DNA of 64,000 nt from CAYVCG01 sp964449985 (GTDB lineage Bacteria; Bacillota; Clostridia; Lachnospirales; WRAX01): assembly GCA_964449985.1 (NCBI GenBank), contig CAYVCG010000001.1, positions 3,525 through 67,524 of the forward strand. Direction: 5' to 3'. Shown here in pieces: positions 17,474 to 26,018 of the stretch. The translations under genes and the position numbers were made by a program. Under the pieces are notes generated by a model, which worked only from the letters and a program-made list of their open reading frames with translations, made no database searches and was not told the DNA's origin. Position 1 is the stretch's first letter; each line of letters begins with the position of its first letter.

Positions 17474-19213
17474 TTATAACTCTCTTTTTGTGTATTTAGT
17501 ATGTAATAGGTGGTGAGCCTTTTCGCCCCCGGGTTCTCCAAGGAATTCGCTGTAAAGCTGTTGGATTTCCTTGTTTTCATGTGAATAACGAATCTCTTTC
17601 GATCTATCCTCATTATAAAGAACTTCTGCACGCTTTATAGTTGTTTCTGGGTTATTGCCATGATATGGTTGTCCACCGCCGTTTACACAGCCGCCTGGGC
17701 AAGCCATAATTTCTATAGCATGGTAGGAAGCCTTTTTGTCACGAACTGATTCAAGAAGCTGCCTTGCATTTCCAAGACCGTGAGCAACTGCTATTTTGAT
17801 TTCTGTTCCGTTTATGTCATAAGACGCTTCTTTTATGCCTTCAATACCTCTAAGATCCTTGAACTCAACATCAGCCGGTTTGTTGCCTGTAAGCCAGAAG
17901 TAAGCGGTTCTTAAAGCAGCTTCAATAACGCCTCCGGTTGTTCCAAAGATAACGCTGGCGCCGGAAGATTCTCCCATAACGCTGTCGAAATCCTCGTCTT
18001 GAAGCATATCAAAATTCATGCCAGCTTCTGTAACCATTTTTCCAAGCTCGCGAGTTGTAATAACATAGTCAACGTTTGCAAAATTTTTATCTGAAAGCTC
18101 TGGACGAGCCGCTTCATATTTTTTAGCAAGACAAGGCATGACGGAAACGACAACTACCTTGGATGGGTCTACGCCGAGTTTTTCCGCCAAGAATGTTTTA
18201 GCAATCGCTCCAAACATCTCGTGAGGAGATTTGCATGATGATGGAATATCAAGTAGTTCTGGGAATTGGTGCTCAATAAACTTAACCCATGCTGGGCAGC
18301 AGCTTGTTAATATAGGCAATGTGCCATTGTTTTCAATACGGTGAATAAGCTCAGTTGCTTCTTCCATAATAGTAAGGTCTGCAGCGAAATCTGTATCATA
18401 AACCTTGTTGAAACCAAGGTGTCTAAGAGCGGATACCATTTTGCCTGTAACATTTGTACCTACAGGAAGGCCGAAAACTTCGCCCAAAGCTGCACGAACG
18501 GCTGGAGCTGTTTGAACGATAACAAACTTGTCAGGATCGTTCAAAGCATCCCAAACTCTCTTTGTATTGTCTACTTGAGTAAGAGCTCCTGTTGGACAAA
18601 CTGAAACGCATTGTCCGCAGAATGTACATGAAGTTTCAAGCATCGGATGGTCGAAGAACGTTCCGATAGTCGTGTCAAAACCGCGGTTAACTGCGGAATA
18701 AACGCCAACTGTTTGAACAGTGTTGCACATAGTTTCGCAACGGCGGCAAAGCACGCACTTGTTAGGGTCACGAATAAGGGAAAGGCTGGAAGTGTCTTTC
18801 TCAAAATCTGATCTTTTGCCGTGATAACGAACTTGGTCTACACCGATTTCTGCCGCAAGGCTTTGGAGCTCACAATTTTGGTTTCTGGAACAAATCAAGC
18901 AATCATTTGGATGATTGGAAAGGAAGAGCTCAATCATCTTGCGGCGAGCCAAAACTGCTCTTTTTGAGCTAGTGTGAATGACCATGCCCTCTGTAACCTG
19001 AGTGTTACAAGCTGGGGCAAGGTTTTTACGCCCTTCTATTTCAACCATACAAACGCGGCAAGTCGCAACTTGGTTAACCATCTTGATATCATGAAGGTTC
19101 AAATGGCACAAAGTCGGGATATGCAAGCCGCATAACTGAGCACAATCCAAAATGGTTGTGCCTGGTTCAACCTGTATTGGTGTGTTATTTATGGTAACAT
19201 TTATTAAACTCAT
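17474..19213 (-). CDS. hydA: [FeFe]-hydrogenase catalytic subunit of a bifurcating complex
   Basis: Catalytic subunit that reduces protons to H2 or the reverse. The ~579-residue protein has, in order, an N-terminal [2Fe-2S] ferredoxin domain and a His/Cys [4Fe-4S] site (HPNDCLICSRNQNC). A two-cluster ferredoxin domain follows (CVLCRRCETMC and CTFCGQCVSVCP), then the H-cluster domain with TSCCPAW, MPCLAKKYE and CPGGCVNGGGQP. All H-cluster cysteines are present. The ATG at 19213 has AGGAGG 7 nt upstream. It is the last gene of a four-gene operon, and this domain set with NuoE- and NuoF-like partners is the HydABC type, which couples NADH and reduced ferredoxin oxidation to H2 formation. Confidence 0.96.
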   Translation of the reverse strand: MSLINVTINNTPIQVEPGTTILDCAQLCGLHIPTLCHLNLHDIKMVNQVATCRVCMVEIEGRKNLAPACNTQVTEGMVIHTSSKRAVLARRKMIELFLSNHPNDCLICSRNQNCELQSLAAEIGVDQVRYHGKRSDFEKDTSSLSLIRDPNKCVLCRRCETMCNTVQTVGVYSAVNRGFDTTIGTFFDHPMLETSCTFCGQCVSVCPTGALTQVDNTKRVWDALNDPDKFVIVQTAPAVRAALGEVFGLPVGTNVTGKMVSALRHLGFNKVYDTDFAADLTIMEEATELIHRIENNGTLPILTSCCPAWVKFIEHQFPELLDIPSSCKSPHEMFGAIAKTFLAEKLGVDPSKVVVVSVMPCLAKKYEAARPELSDKNFANVDYVITTRELGKMVTEAGMNFDMLQDEDFDSVMGESSGASVIFGTTGGVIEAALRTAYFWLTGNKPADVEFKDLRGIEGIKEASYDINGTEIKIAVAHGLGNARQLLESVRDKKASYHAIEIMACPGGCVNGGGQPYHGNNPETTIKRAEVLYNEDRSKEIRYSHENKEIQQLYSEFLGEPGGEKAHHLLHTKYTKREL

Positions 19214-19224
19214 TTTTAAACCTC

Positions 19225-21018
19225 CTATTTCCGCACGATGGCTTTTGTCGGGCATTTTGTTTCACAAACGCCGCATTTGATACATTTATCCTGATCAATA
19301 ATGTGAGGCTTTTTGCGTTCGCCAGCTATACAGTTGACAGGACAGTTACGTGCGCATAATGTACAACCAATACATTTTTCAGGAATAACTTCATAAGTAA
19401 GAAGCTCCGTACAAGCGCCAGCAGGACATTTTTTATCAATAACGTGCGCTTTATATTCGTGTTCAAAGTATTTAAGCGTGGAAAGAACAGGGTTTGGAGC
19501 TGTTTGGCCAAGGCCGCATAAGGAGCAATCTATTATAACTTCGCCAAGCTTTTTAAGCTCTTGCAAATCGTTTTCAGTTCCTCTGCCTTCTGTAATGTCT
19601 TCCAAAATTTCTAAAAGACGTCTGTTACCGATACGGCAAGGCGTACATTTTCCGCAGCTTTCCTCAACAGTAAAGTCCAGATAGAATTTCGCTATGTTAA
19701 CCATACAGTCGTCTTCATCCATAACGATAAGACCGCCGGAACCCATCATAGAACCAACATCTTTAAGTGATTCATAGTCGATAGGAAGGTCAAGAAGCTC
19801 TTCCGGAATACATCCGCCGGACGGGCCACCAGTTTGGATAGCCTTAAACTTTTTACCGTCTCTTATGCCTCCGCCGATGTCAAAAATGATTTCTCTAATT
19901 GTTGTTCCCATAGGAACTTCGACAAGACCAACGTTGTTAATCTTTCCGGCCAAAGCGAATACTTTTGTTCCTTTTGAATTTTCTGTTCCAATGGAATTAA
20001 ACCAATCGGCACCGTTTAAAAGGATTTGGCAAATATTTGCATATGTTTCAACGTTGTTGATGTTTGAAGGGCATTGCCATAAGCCTTTTTGAGCTGGGAA
20101 CGGAGGTTTAACGCGCGGTTCTCCACGGCTTCCTTCGATTGAATTTATAAGAGCTGTTTCCTCACCGCAGACGAATGCGCCTGCGCCAAGATTTATAGAT
20201 AAATGGAAGCTAAAATCGCTGCCAAGAATATTGTCACCCAAAAGGCCAAGCTCTTCTGCTTGGGCAATAGCTATTTTAAGCCTTTCAACAGCCAAAGGAT
20301 ATTCTGCACGGATATAGATTACGCCTTCGTTTGCGCCGATGGCATAGCCGCAAATAGCCATAGCTTCTAAAACAGAGTGTGGGTCGCCTTCCAAAATGGA
20401 TCTGTCCATAAATGCGCCTGGGTCGCCCTCGTCTGCATTACAAATAACGTATTTTTTATCGCCTGGGGATTTATGCGCAAATTCCCATTTCAAACCTGTT
20501 GGGAAACCTGCTCCTCCGCGGCCTCTTAAATTACTTTTCTTAATAACCTCAATAACTTCCATTGGAGTTTGATCAAAGATAGCAGTACCAAGAGCTTCGT
20601 AACCGCGAAGAGCTATGTAATCATCAATTTTCTCAGGGTCAATAATACCGCAGTTTTTAAGCGCGATACGAACCTGAGTTTTATAGAACGGAATATGTCT
20701 GTGCTCTGCTTCGTGATCACCTTTTTGAGGGTCTGTATATAAAAGGCGGTTTACTATTCTTCCTTTTATAACGTGCTCGTTTATGATTTCCTCAACGTCT
20801 GCAGCAGTAACCTTAACATAAAAAACGTTGTCAGGATAAACCTTTACAATAGGGCCTTGTTCACAAAAACCAAAGCATCCTGTTTTCAAGATTTGGACAT
20901 CACCTGCATAGCCTGTTGCTTTCAATTGGCTTTTAAAAGCGTCATAAACCGCTAAGCTCTCAGTTGAAACACAACCGGTTCCTCCGCATACTAATATATG
21001 CATTCTATATTTTTCCAT
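19225..21018 (-). CDS. hydB: Bifurcating hydrogenase subunit HydB (NuoF-like)
   Basis: Flavoprotein subunit that binds NAD(H) and FMN. The 597 residues contain an N-terminal thioredoxin-like [2Fe-2S] domain (CGGTGC at about 11-16, then GCFGFC). The NuoF core follows, with GRGGAGFPTGLKW and the FMN/NADH site around ICNADEGDPGAFMDR, and the [4Fe-4S] motif SCGKCTPCR. The C-terminal ferredoxin domain has two clusters (CIGCTLCARNCP, CIKCGVCETKCP). The ATG overlaps the upstream stop (TAATG) and has AAGGAGG 9 nt upstream. hydA starts 11 nt after its stop. Confidence 0.95.
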   Translation of the reverse strand: MEKYRMHILVCGGTGCVSTESLAVYDAFKSQLKATGYAGDVQILKTGCFGFCEQGPIVKVYPDNVFYVKVTAADVEEIINEHVIKGRIVNRLLYTDPQKGDHEAEHRHIPFYKTQVRIALKNCGIIDPEKIDDYIALRGYEALGTAIFDQTPMEVIEVIKKSNLRGRGGAGFPTGLKWEFAHKSPGDKKYVICNADEGDPGAFMDRSILEGDPHSVLEAMAICGYAIGANEGVIYIRAEYPLAVERLKIAIAQAEELGLLGDNILGSDFSFHLSINLGAGAFVCGEETALINSIEGSRGEPRVKPPFPAQKGLWQCPSNINNVETYANICQILLNGADWFNSIGTENSKGTKVFALAGKINNVGLVEVPMGTTIREIIFDIGGGIRDGKKFKAIQTGGPSGGCIPEELLDLPIDYESLKDVGSMMGSGGLIVMDEDDCMVNIAKFYLDFTVEESCGKCTPCRIGNRRLLEILEDITEGRGTENDLQELKKLGEVIIDCSLCGLGQTAPNPVLSTLKYFEHEYKAHVIDKKCPAGACTELLTYEVIPEKCIGCTLCARNCPVNCIAGERKKPHIIDQDKCIKCGVCETKCPTKAIVRK

Positions 21019-21407
21019 TATCGGGGAACCTCCTTGCTAATGATTGAATCTTCTATAAATATACCTTGCATAACGTGCTTGTCTACAATTTGTTTTGCAA
21101 GAGCAGAGTCTACATTGCCGTATCTAATAGGCTCTTTGCCCGGCATACGCACTTCAACAAGAGGCTCTGCATAGCAAAAACCGAGACAGCCAGTTGCGAC
21201 AACTGAAACGTTTTCAAGCCCTTTAGCCGAGATTTCGTCTAAAAGAGCAACCATTGTATCTCTTGCGCCTGCGGCGATTCCACATGTTGCCATACCTACT
21301 GCAAGCACTATTCTGTCAGGATTCTCACCCGTTGTTCTGATAGAAGTGGCCTCGTTGGCGCGCTCCCTAATTTTTCTAAGCTCATCTAAAGATTTGATTT
21401 TACTCAT
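21018..21407 (-). CDS. (2Fe-2S) ferredoxin-like subunit of the hydrogenase operon
   Basis: Thioredoxin-fold [2Fe-2S] protein of about 129 residues with MATCGIAAGA and later ATGCLGFCYAEP, which supply the four cysteines of one cluster. Such stand-alone ferredoxins are often encoded between nuoE-like and nuoF-like genes in clostridial hyd operons and resemble the N-terminus of HydB. The ATG at 21407 overlaps the stop of the preceding gene by 8 bases, and its own stop overlaps hydB. All four genes are therefore coupled. It probably relays electrons within the complex; the exact role is inferred. Confidence 0.88.
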   Translation of the reverse strand: MSKIKSLDELRKIRERANEATSIRTTGENPDRIVLAVGMATCGIAAGARDTMVALLDEISAKGLENVSVVATGCLGFCYAEPLVEVRMPGKEPIRYGNVDSALAKQIVDKHVMQGIFIEDSIISKEVPR

Positions 21408-21903
21408 CATCTCCACCGCCCTTTGCCATGTATTCTTCAACTATTTTATTAACATCATCCGTCGTTACTCTGCCATAAACCTTGCCGTTTACGGAGACGA
21501 CCGGCGCAAGACCACAAGCGCCTACGCAGCGGATGCCATCAAGAGAAAACATCATATCTTTTGATGTTTCGCCCTGTCCTATCTCTAAGTGCTTTTTAAA
21601 TTCATCAAGAATAGATTGAGCACCGCGGACGAAACATGCTGTTCCCATACAAACAGCAACTTTGTATTTACCTTTTGGATTGATATTAAAGAATGAATAG
21701 AAAGTAACAACCCCATAGACTTTTGACGAGGGGATCTCTAGCTTGTGAGCCACGTGATTCTGCACCTCGTAAGGCAAATAACCTATAAGATCCTGAGCTT
21801 TGTGTAAAACAGTGATAAGCTTTCCGTCTTTATTTGGAAGGCTATCGATATACGCATCGAGCTCTTTAAGTTTTGCAGAGAAATCTTTTGCTTCAACCTG
21901 CAT
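21400..21903 (-). CDS. hydC: Bifurcating hydrogenase subunit HydC (NuoE-like)
   Basis: NuoE-type [2Fe-2S] subunit of 167 residues. It contains YLPYEVQNHVA, GVVTFYSFF, and the cluster cysteines in CMGTACFVRGA and CVGACGLAPV. It is first in the operon hydC - [2Fe-2S] protein - hydB - hydA. GGAGGAG precedes the ATG. The promoter and a Rex-like palindrome lie 100-150 bp upstream. Confidence 0.94.
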   Translation of the reverse strand: MQVEAKDFSAKLKELDAYIDSLPNKDGKLITVLHKAQDLIGYLPYEVQNHVAHKLEIPSSKVYGVVTFYSFFNINPKGKYKVAVCMGTACFVRGAQSILDEFKKHLEIGQGETSKDMMFSLDGIRCVGACGLAPVVSVNGKVYGRVTTDDVNKIVEEYMAKGGGDDE

Positions 21904-22002
21904 ATTTAAAGCTCCTCCTTTGAAAATAATTTTGTGGACAATGAGTCACATATAAACGGTTACTTTGTTGTATATTTCTACAAAAAATAACCTAACTTTT
22001 TT

Positions 22003-22032
22003 ATTATATATTATATCTGTTAAGTTGTCCAA
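22003..22032 (-). promoter_or_regulatory. Promoter of the hydrogenase operon
   Basis: On the minus strand TTGGAC (22027-22032) and TATAAT (22003-22008) are 18 bp apart. Transcription would start near 21996, giving a ~93-nt leader before hydC. A TTGTA/TACAA inverted repeat (21968-21983) lies in that leader. Confidence 0.65.
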
Positions 22033-22038
22033 TAAAAT

Positions 22039-22056
22039 TTGTTATGAAAATAACAT
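22039..22056. promoter_or_regulatory. Rex-like redox operator between divergent promoters
   Basis: TTGTTATGAAAATAACAT contains the perfect inverted repeat TGTTAT-GAAA-ATAACA. It matches the clostridial Rex consensus TTGTTAA-N4-TTAACAA at 11 of 14 fixed positions. It sits directly upstream of the hydrogenase -35 box and just upstream of the divergent LTA-synthase-like promoter. Rex senses the NADH/NAD+ ratio and commonly controls hydrogenase and fermentation genes, which fits; binding is inferred. Confidence 0.55.
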
Positions 22057-22065
22057 GTGTATTGC

Positions 22066-22094
22066 TTTACATTTTCAACACAATATATTATACT
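22066..22094 (+). promoter_or_regulatory. Promoter of the LTA-synthase-like gene
   Basis: TTTACA (22066-22071) and TATACT (22089-22094) are 17 bp apart, with the gene start 45 bp further on. It shares its upstream region with the hydrogenase promoter. Confidence 0.65.
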
Positions 22095-22138
22095 TTTTTA
22101 AACTATTATATTTTGCATAAAAAAGAAGGATAGGGTAT

Positions 22139-23983
22139 ATGAAATTAAAACAACTATTTTGTAAAAATATAGTTCTTAATCTATTATTTTCTTGGGTTTT
22201 GCTTTTTATTGCCGCGATAGCGCTGACTTCAGTTATGCTATTATTGCAGGTGAATGGCACTCAGGCGCTTAAACTAGCGCTTTTTTCTAATCCGTTAATA
22301 CTGGTTTTGAATTTATTGCCAGTATTGTTGTTTATGGTGTTGCTATTTTTTGCAACGGGAAATCTGGTTATTTCCGTTGGAGTTGTGGGATTTATTGCCA
22401 TAGTAATGTCTATCGTAAACAGATTTAAAATGATATTTCGCAATGATCCATTTATGCCATGGGATATTATGCTGGGCGGAGAGGTTATGGGCATATCGAA
22501 AAGTTTCAGCCCAAAGCTTATTATAGGCACAGCATTGGGGATTTTGCTTATTATTGCCGTTATCGTTTTTGCATTTATCTTCATTAAGAATAAAAATATG
22601 AATGTTTTAGTGCGCGTTGGTGGTTCTGTTTTGACTGTTGTGGTTATGATTGTTTGCAACAGCCTTCTATATTCTAATGCCGGAATAAACGCAAATATGC
22701 AAGTCATTGGCAACATTTATAATCAAATGGATCAATACAATTCTAAAGGCTTTTTATACCAGTTTATTTATACATATAATACAGGCAAAATAACGATGCC
22801 TAAGGATTATGATGAAAGCAAAATTGCAGATTTGTCTGGCAATATGAATATATCTGACAGTGTTAGAGCGCAGAAAAAGCCACATGTGATTTTGATTTTG
22901 GGTGAGGCTTTTTCGGAAATTCCTTCAAGCCATGTATTAAATTATGAAGGGTTTGATGATCCACTTGAAAACTATAAGGCTATAAAGGCTGAGTCTGACA
23001 GTGGATTTCTCGTCGTTCCGAATGTTGGCGGAGGAACAGCGGATACGGAGTTTGATATACTGACGGGCATAAATACTAGAAATTTTCGTGGTATGCCGTA
23101 TTCCAACATGCTCATAACGAAAAATATGAACGGTTTGCCAAATATACTCAAGCAGCTTGGATATAAAACAGCCGCTTTGCATCCCGGGTATGATTGGTTT
23201 TATAATCGTCAAAACGTATTTCCATTTTTGGGATTCGAAACGTTTACCTCGATTTCAAGCTTTAATGAGGCTGATAACAAGGGCATGTATATCAATGAAA
23301 AGGTTACTTATGACCGCATAATTGATGACTTTAACGATCATTTAAAACAAAACAGCAGCAGCGATCCTTTATTTGAGCTTGTTATTACGATACAAAACCA
23401 TGGGCCGTATGAGGGCAAATATGGTTCGTTGGCTGAGAAAAACTTTAATTCTAGCGAACCGCTTGACGAGAGAGATGAAAATGCACTGTCAAATTATTTG
23501 CTGGGTGTTTCTGATATGGATGAGCAGCTCGGCAGGTTGGTTGATGAAATGAAAAACTCTGATGAACCTGTTGTTATCGCTTATTTTGGGGATCATCTTC
23601 CGGCATTGAGCTATAATCTATATGATATCCTTTTGCCCAATCCGAATGACACTCCGATTATTGAGAGACTTAGGCTATATCGAACGCCTTATTTTATATG
23701 GTCAAACGATGCTGCAAAATTGCTTCTAAACGATAACGCAACCATCCCTAATGATATGTCGTCATTCTATTTTGGAGTAACTTTGTTGGATTATTTGGGC
23801 TTTGGGGATGTTGAACCATTTTTTTCCTATTTAAATACTCTTAAAAACGAGATTCCAATAATACTTGAAAACGAATATGTTACAGGTGACGCAATCGTTA
23901 ATAAAAATGATAAAGAAAACGAGAGGGAAAATCTGTATGAACAATGGTCTTATTACAGGGTGTTCAGCAGCTATGATGAATAG
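22139..23983 (+). CDS. LTA synthase family membrane sulfatase-fold enzyme
   Basis: Membrane enzyme of the lipoteichoic acid synthase/phosphoglycerol transferase family, with the active site outside the cell. The 614 residues include about five N-terminal membrane helices (to about residue 190) and a C-terminal alkaline-phosphatase-fold domain (about 245-560). The nucleophile is probably Thr in GGGTADTEFD, and other family motifs are HPGYDWFYNRQNVFPFLGF, QNHGPY and YFGDHLP. ATG with AAGGATAGGG upstream. It probably adds glycerophosphate to a lipid anchor or another surface polymer; which polymer cannot be told from sequence. A terminator follows at 24001-24048. Confidence 0.9.
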   Translation: MKLKQLFCKNIVLNLLFSWVLLFIAAIALTSVMLLLQVNGTQALKLALFSNPLILVLNLLPVLLFMVLLFFATGNLVISVGVVGFIAIVMSIVNRFKMIFRNDPFMPWDIMLGGEVMGISKSFSPKLIIGTALGILLIIAVIVFAFIFIKNKNMNVLVRVGGSVLTVVVMIVCNSLLYSNAGINANMQVIGNIYNQMDQYNSKGFLYQFIYTYNTGKITMPKDYDESKIADLSGNMNISDSVRAQKKPHVILILGEAFSEIPSSHVLNYEGFDDPLENYKAIKAESDSGFLVVPNVGGGTADTEFDILTGINTRNFRGMPYSNMLITKNMNGLPNILKQLGYKTAALHPGYDWFYNRQNVFPFLGFETFTSISSFNEADNKGMYINEKVTYDRIIDDFNDHLKQNSSSDPLFELVITIQNHGPYEGKYGSLAEKNFNSSEPLDERDENALSNYLLGVSDMDEQLGRLVDEMKNSDEPVVIAYFGDHLPALSYNLYDILLPNPNDTPIIERLRLYRTPYFIWSNDAAKLLLNDNATIPNDMSSFYFGVTLLDYLGFGDVEPFFSYLNTLKNEIPIILENEYVTGDAIVNKNDKENERENLYEQWSYYRVFSSYDE

Positions 23984-24000
23984 TTATTAAGCTTTTAAAA

Positions 24001-24048
24001 ACGTTGATTATACGTTCCTTTTGGCAACATATTTAATCAGCGTTTTTT
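24001..24048 (+). terminator. Rho-independent terminator after the LTA-synthase-like gene
   Basis: ACGTTGATTA pairs with TAATCAGCGT (10 bp, one G:U) around a long loop and is followed by six T residues. Confidence 0.75.
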
Positions 24049-24135
24049 GTTGTAAAGAAAAAAATTGGATCAGGTGTGTAGAAAAATTGACAATATAACT
24101 GTTAAATATTTTACGTTGAGTTTATATATATCGTA

Positions 24136-24164
24136 TTGCTTGATTTGTCGTTTTTTGCTATTAT
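24136..24164 (+). promoter_or_regulatory. Promoter of the Na/Pi cotransporter gene
   Basis: TTGCTT (24136-24141) and TATTAT (24159-24164) are separated by 17 bp, about 43 bp before the ATG at 24207. A consensus TTGACA at 24087-24092 has no matching -10. Confidence 0.55.
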
Positions 24165-24206
24165 ATTATTTGGGATTTTATTGTTAGCAGATATGGAGGA
24201 CTTGAT

Positions 24207-25982
24207 ATGGATTTATTTTCGGTATTTAGGCTGCTTGGCGGTTTGGGTTTATTTCTTTATGGGATGTCTGTTATGGGCAGCTCGCTTGAACGCTTTGCCG
24301 GCGGAAAACTCGAAAAGATTTTGGAAACATTTACTAGCAATCCGATAAAAGGTGTTATTTTAGGTGCTATTGTTACCGCGATTATTCAATCTTCGTCGGC
24401 AACGACAGTTATGACCGTTGGTTTTGTTAACTCCGGAATCATGAACCTGACGCAAGCGATTGGTATCATAATGGGTTCCAATATCGGAACAACCGTAACA
24501 GGATGGATTTTATCTCTCGCTGGTATTGAGAGTTCGAATTTCCTTGTTATGCTATTTATGCCGAAGAATTTTTGTTTGATATTTGCGGCTATTGGCGCAG
24601 GTTTATGTGTTTTCTCAAAGTCTGAAAAGAAAAACAATATAGGTTATATACTTATTGGTTTTACTATACTTATATATGGAATGGATTTTATGTCTACAGC
24701 GGTTTCGCCGCTTCGTAATGACCCTGGATTCCAGAATCTTTTGGTAATGTTTAAAAACCCGTTTATGGGCGTCTTGATTGGTGCTGTTGTTACAGCGATT
24801 GTGCAATCATCATCAGCCTCTATAGGTATTTTGCAAGCTATTTCCTCCACTGGTGCAATTACATACTCATCTGCTATTCCTATTATTCTTGGCCAAAACA
24901 TCGGCACATGTGTTACTGCTATGATTTCATCTATTGGCGCTAAACGAGAAGCAAGGCGCGTTGCTTTTGTTCACCTTTATTTTAATATTATCGGTACTCT
25001 TATTTTCCTAACTATTGTTTATCTTATTCAGAACCTTATTGGCTTTGCCTTTTGGAATAATGCTATTCCGGACTATGGGATTGCTCTTTTTCATACTATT
25101 TTTAACGTATTCTGTACACTTATCTTTTTGCCGTTTACTAAGCTTCTTGCAAAGCTTGCGACAATGACTGTTAAAGATAAGGGCGAGCCTGTTGAAGTTA
25201 TTCCTGGTGTTTCTTTGGATACGCGTTTTCTTTCATCGCCGGGTTTTGCGCTTCAACAATGCAAAAAAACCGTTACAACTATGTGTGGTATGATTACTGA
25301 TAATATTATGCTTTCCGCAGAGACTGTAAAAGTTTTTACGCCGGATAAGCTTGCTGGCATACAGAATGAAGAACAAAATATAAACCGTATTGCGGATCGT
25401 TTAAACGCTTATATTGTTCAGGTTACAAAGCTTCCGCTTTCGACGCAGGAAAGCCGATATATATCGAAGTTGCTGCATTCGATCAGAAGCTTGGAGCGTA
25501 TTGCGGATTCGGCAAAAAGGTTGGCTGAAACTGCAGGGAATGTGTCAGCAAACGGTATTATGTTGTCTGATGAAGCAGAAGTCGAACTTGAGCATCTCTT
25601 AGGTGCGACATGTGAAATGCTTTCGGGTGCTTTAAAGGGATGCGCTGATGATGATGCAAAAGTCGCAGCGGAAATATATCCTCTCACTGAGGTCGTTCAT
25701 ATAATGTGTAATACATTTCGGGCGGCTCATATTGAACGCGTAAAACACGCTATGTGTTCGGCTGAGGCTGGTATATATTTTGATGAGCTTTTAGTCTGCT
25801 GTGAACATATTGCGGATAGGTCTGCGGCGATTATTATTCAGGTTATATCTCTTAAAGATGATAATTATAGAAGCCAAGAATATATAGAGAGCATTCATAT
25901 GGAAAGCAGCGAAGAGTTTCGTGAAAACTATAATGCATTTAAAGATAAATATTTGCAGAACGCTGTTTTGCCGGCGAATTAA
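24207..25982 (+). CDS. Na/Pi cotransporter family protein with PhoU-like tail
   Basis: Sodium-dependent phosphate transporter of the NptA/YqeW type. The 591 residues contain two inverted membrane repeats, each with the hallmark QSSS: IIQSSSATTVMTVGFVNSG (about 60-78) and IVQSSSASIGILQA (about 198-211). A cytoplasmic helical domain resembling PhoU follows (about 355-580). The ATG at 24207 has TGGAGG about 7 nt upstream. It is followed by the homocysteine methyltransferase gene after 36 bp and may be co-transcribed. The family is clear; phosphate specificity is inferred from the family. Confidence 0.92.
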   Translation: MDLFSVFRLLGGLGLFLYGMSVMGSSLERFAGGKLEKILETFTSNPIKGVILGAIVTAIIQSSSATTVMTVGFVNSGIMNLTQAIGIIMGSNIGTTVTGWILSLAGIESSNFLVMLFMPKNFCLIFAAIGAGLCVFSKSEKKNNIGYILIGFTILIYGMDFMSTAVSPLRNDPGFQNLLVMFKNPFMGVLIGAVVTAIVQSSSASIGILQAISSTGAITYSSAIPIILGQNIGTCVTAMISSIGAKREARRVAFVHLYFNIIGTLIFLTIVYLIQNLIGFAFWNNAIPDYGIALFHTIFNVFCTLIFLPFTKLLAKLATMTVKDKGEPVEVIPGVSLDTRFLSSPGFALQQCKKTVTTMCGMITDNIMLSAETVKVFTPDKLAGIQNEEQNINRIADRLNAYIVQVTKLPLSTQESRYISKLLHSIRSLERIADSAKRLAETAGNVSANGIMLSDEAEVELEHLLGATCEMLSGALKGCADDDAKVAAEIYPLTEVVHIMCNTFRAAHIERVKHAMCSAEAGIYFDELLVCCEHIADRSAAIIIQVISLKDDNYRSQEYIESIHMESSEEFRENYNAFKDKYLQNAVLPAN

Positions 25983-26018
25983 AGTTTTATCTAACCTGAT
26001 GGTTAAGGAGTTAATAAA

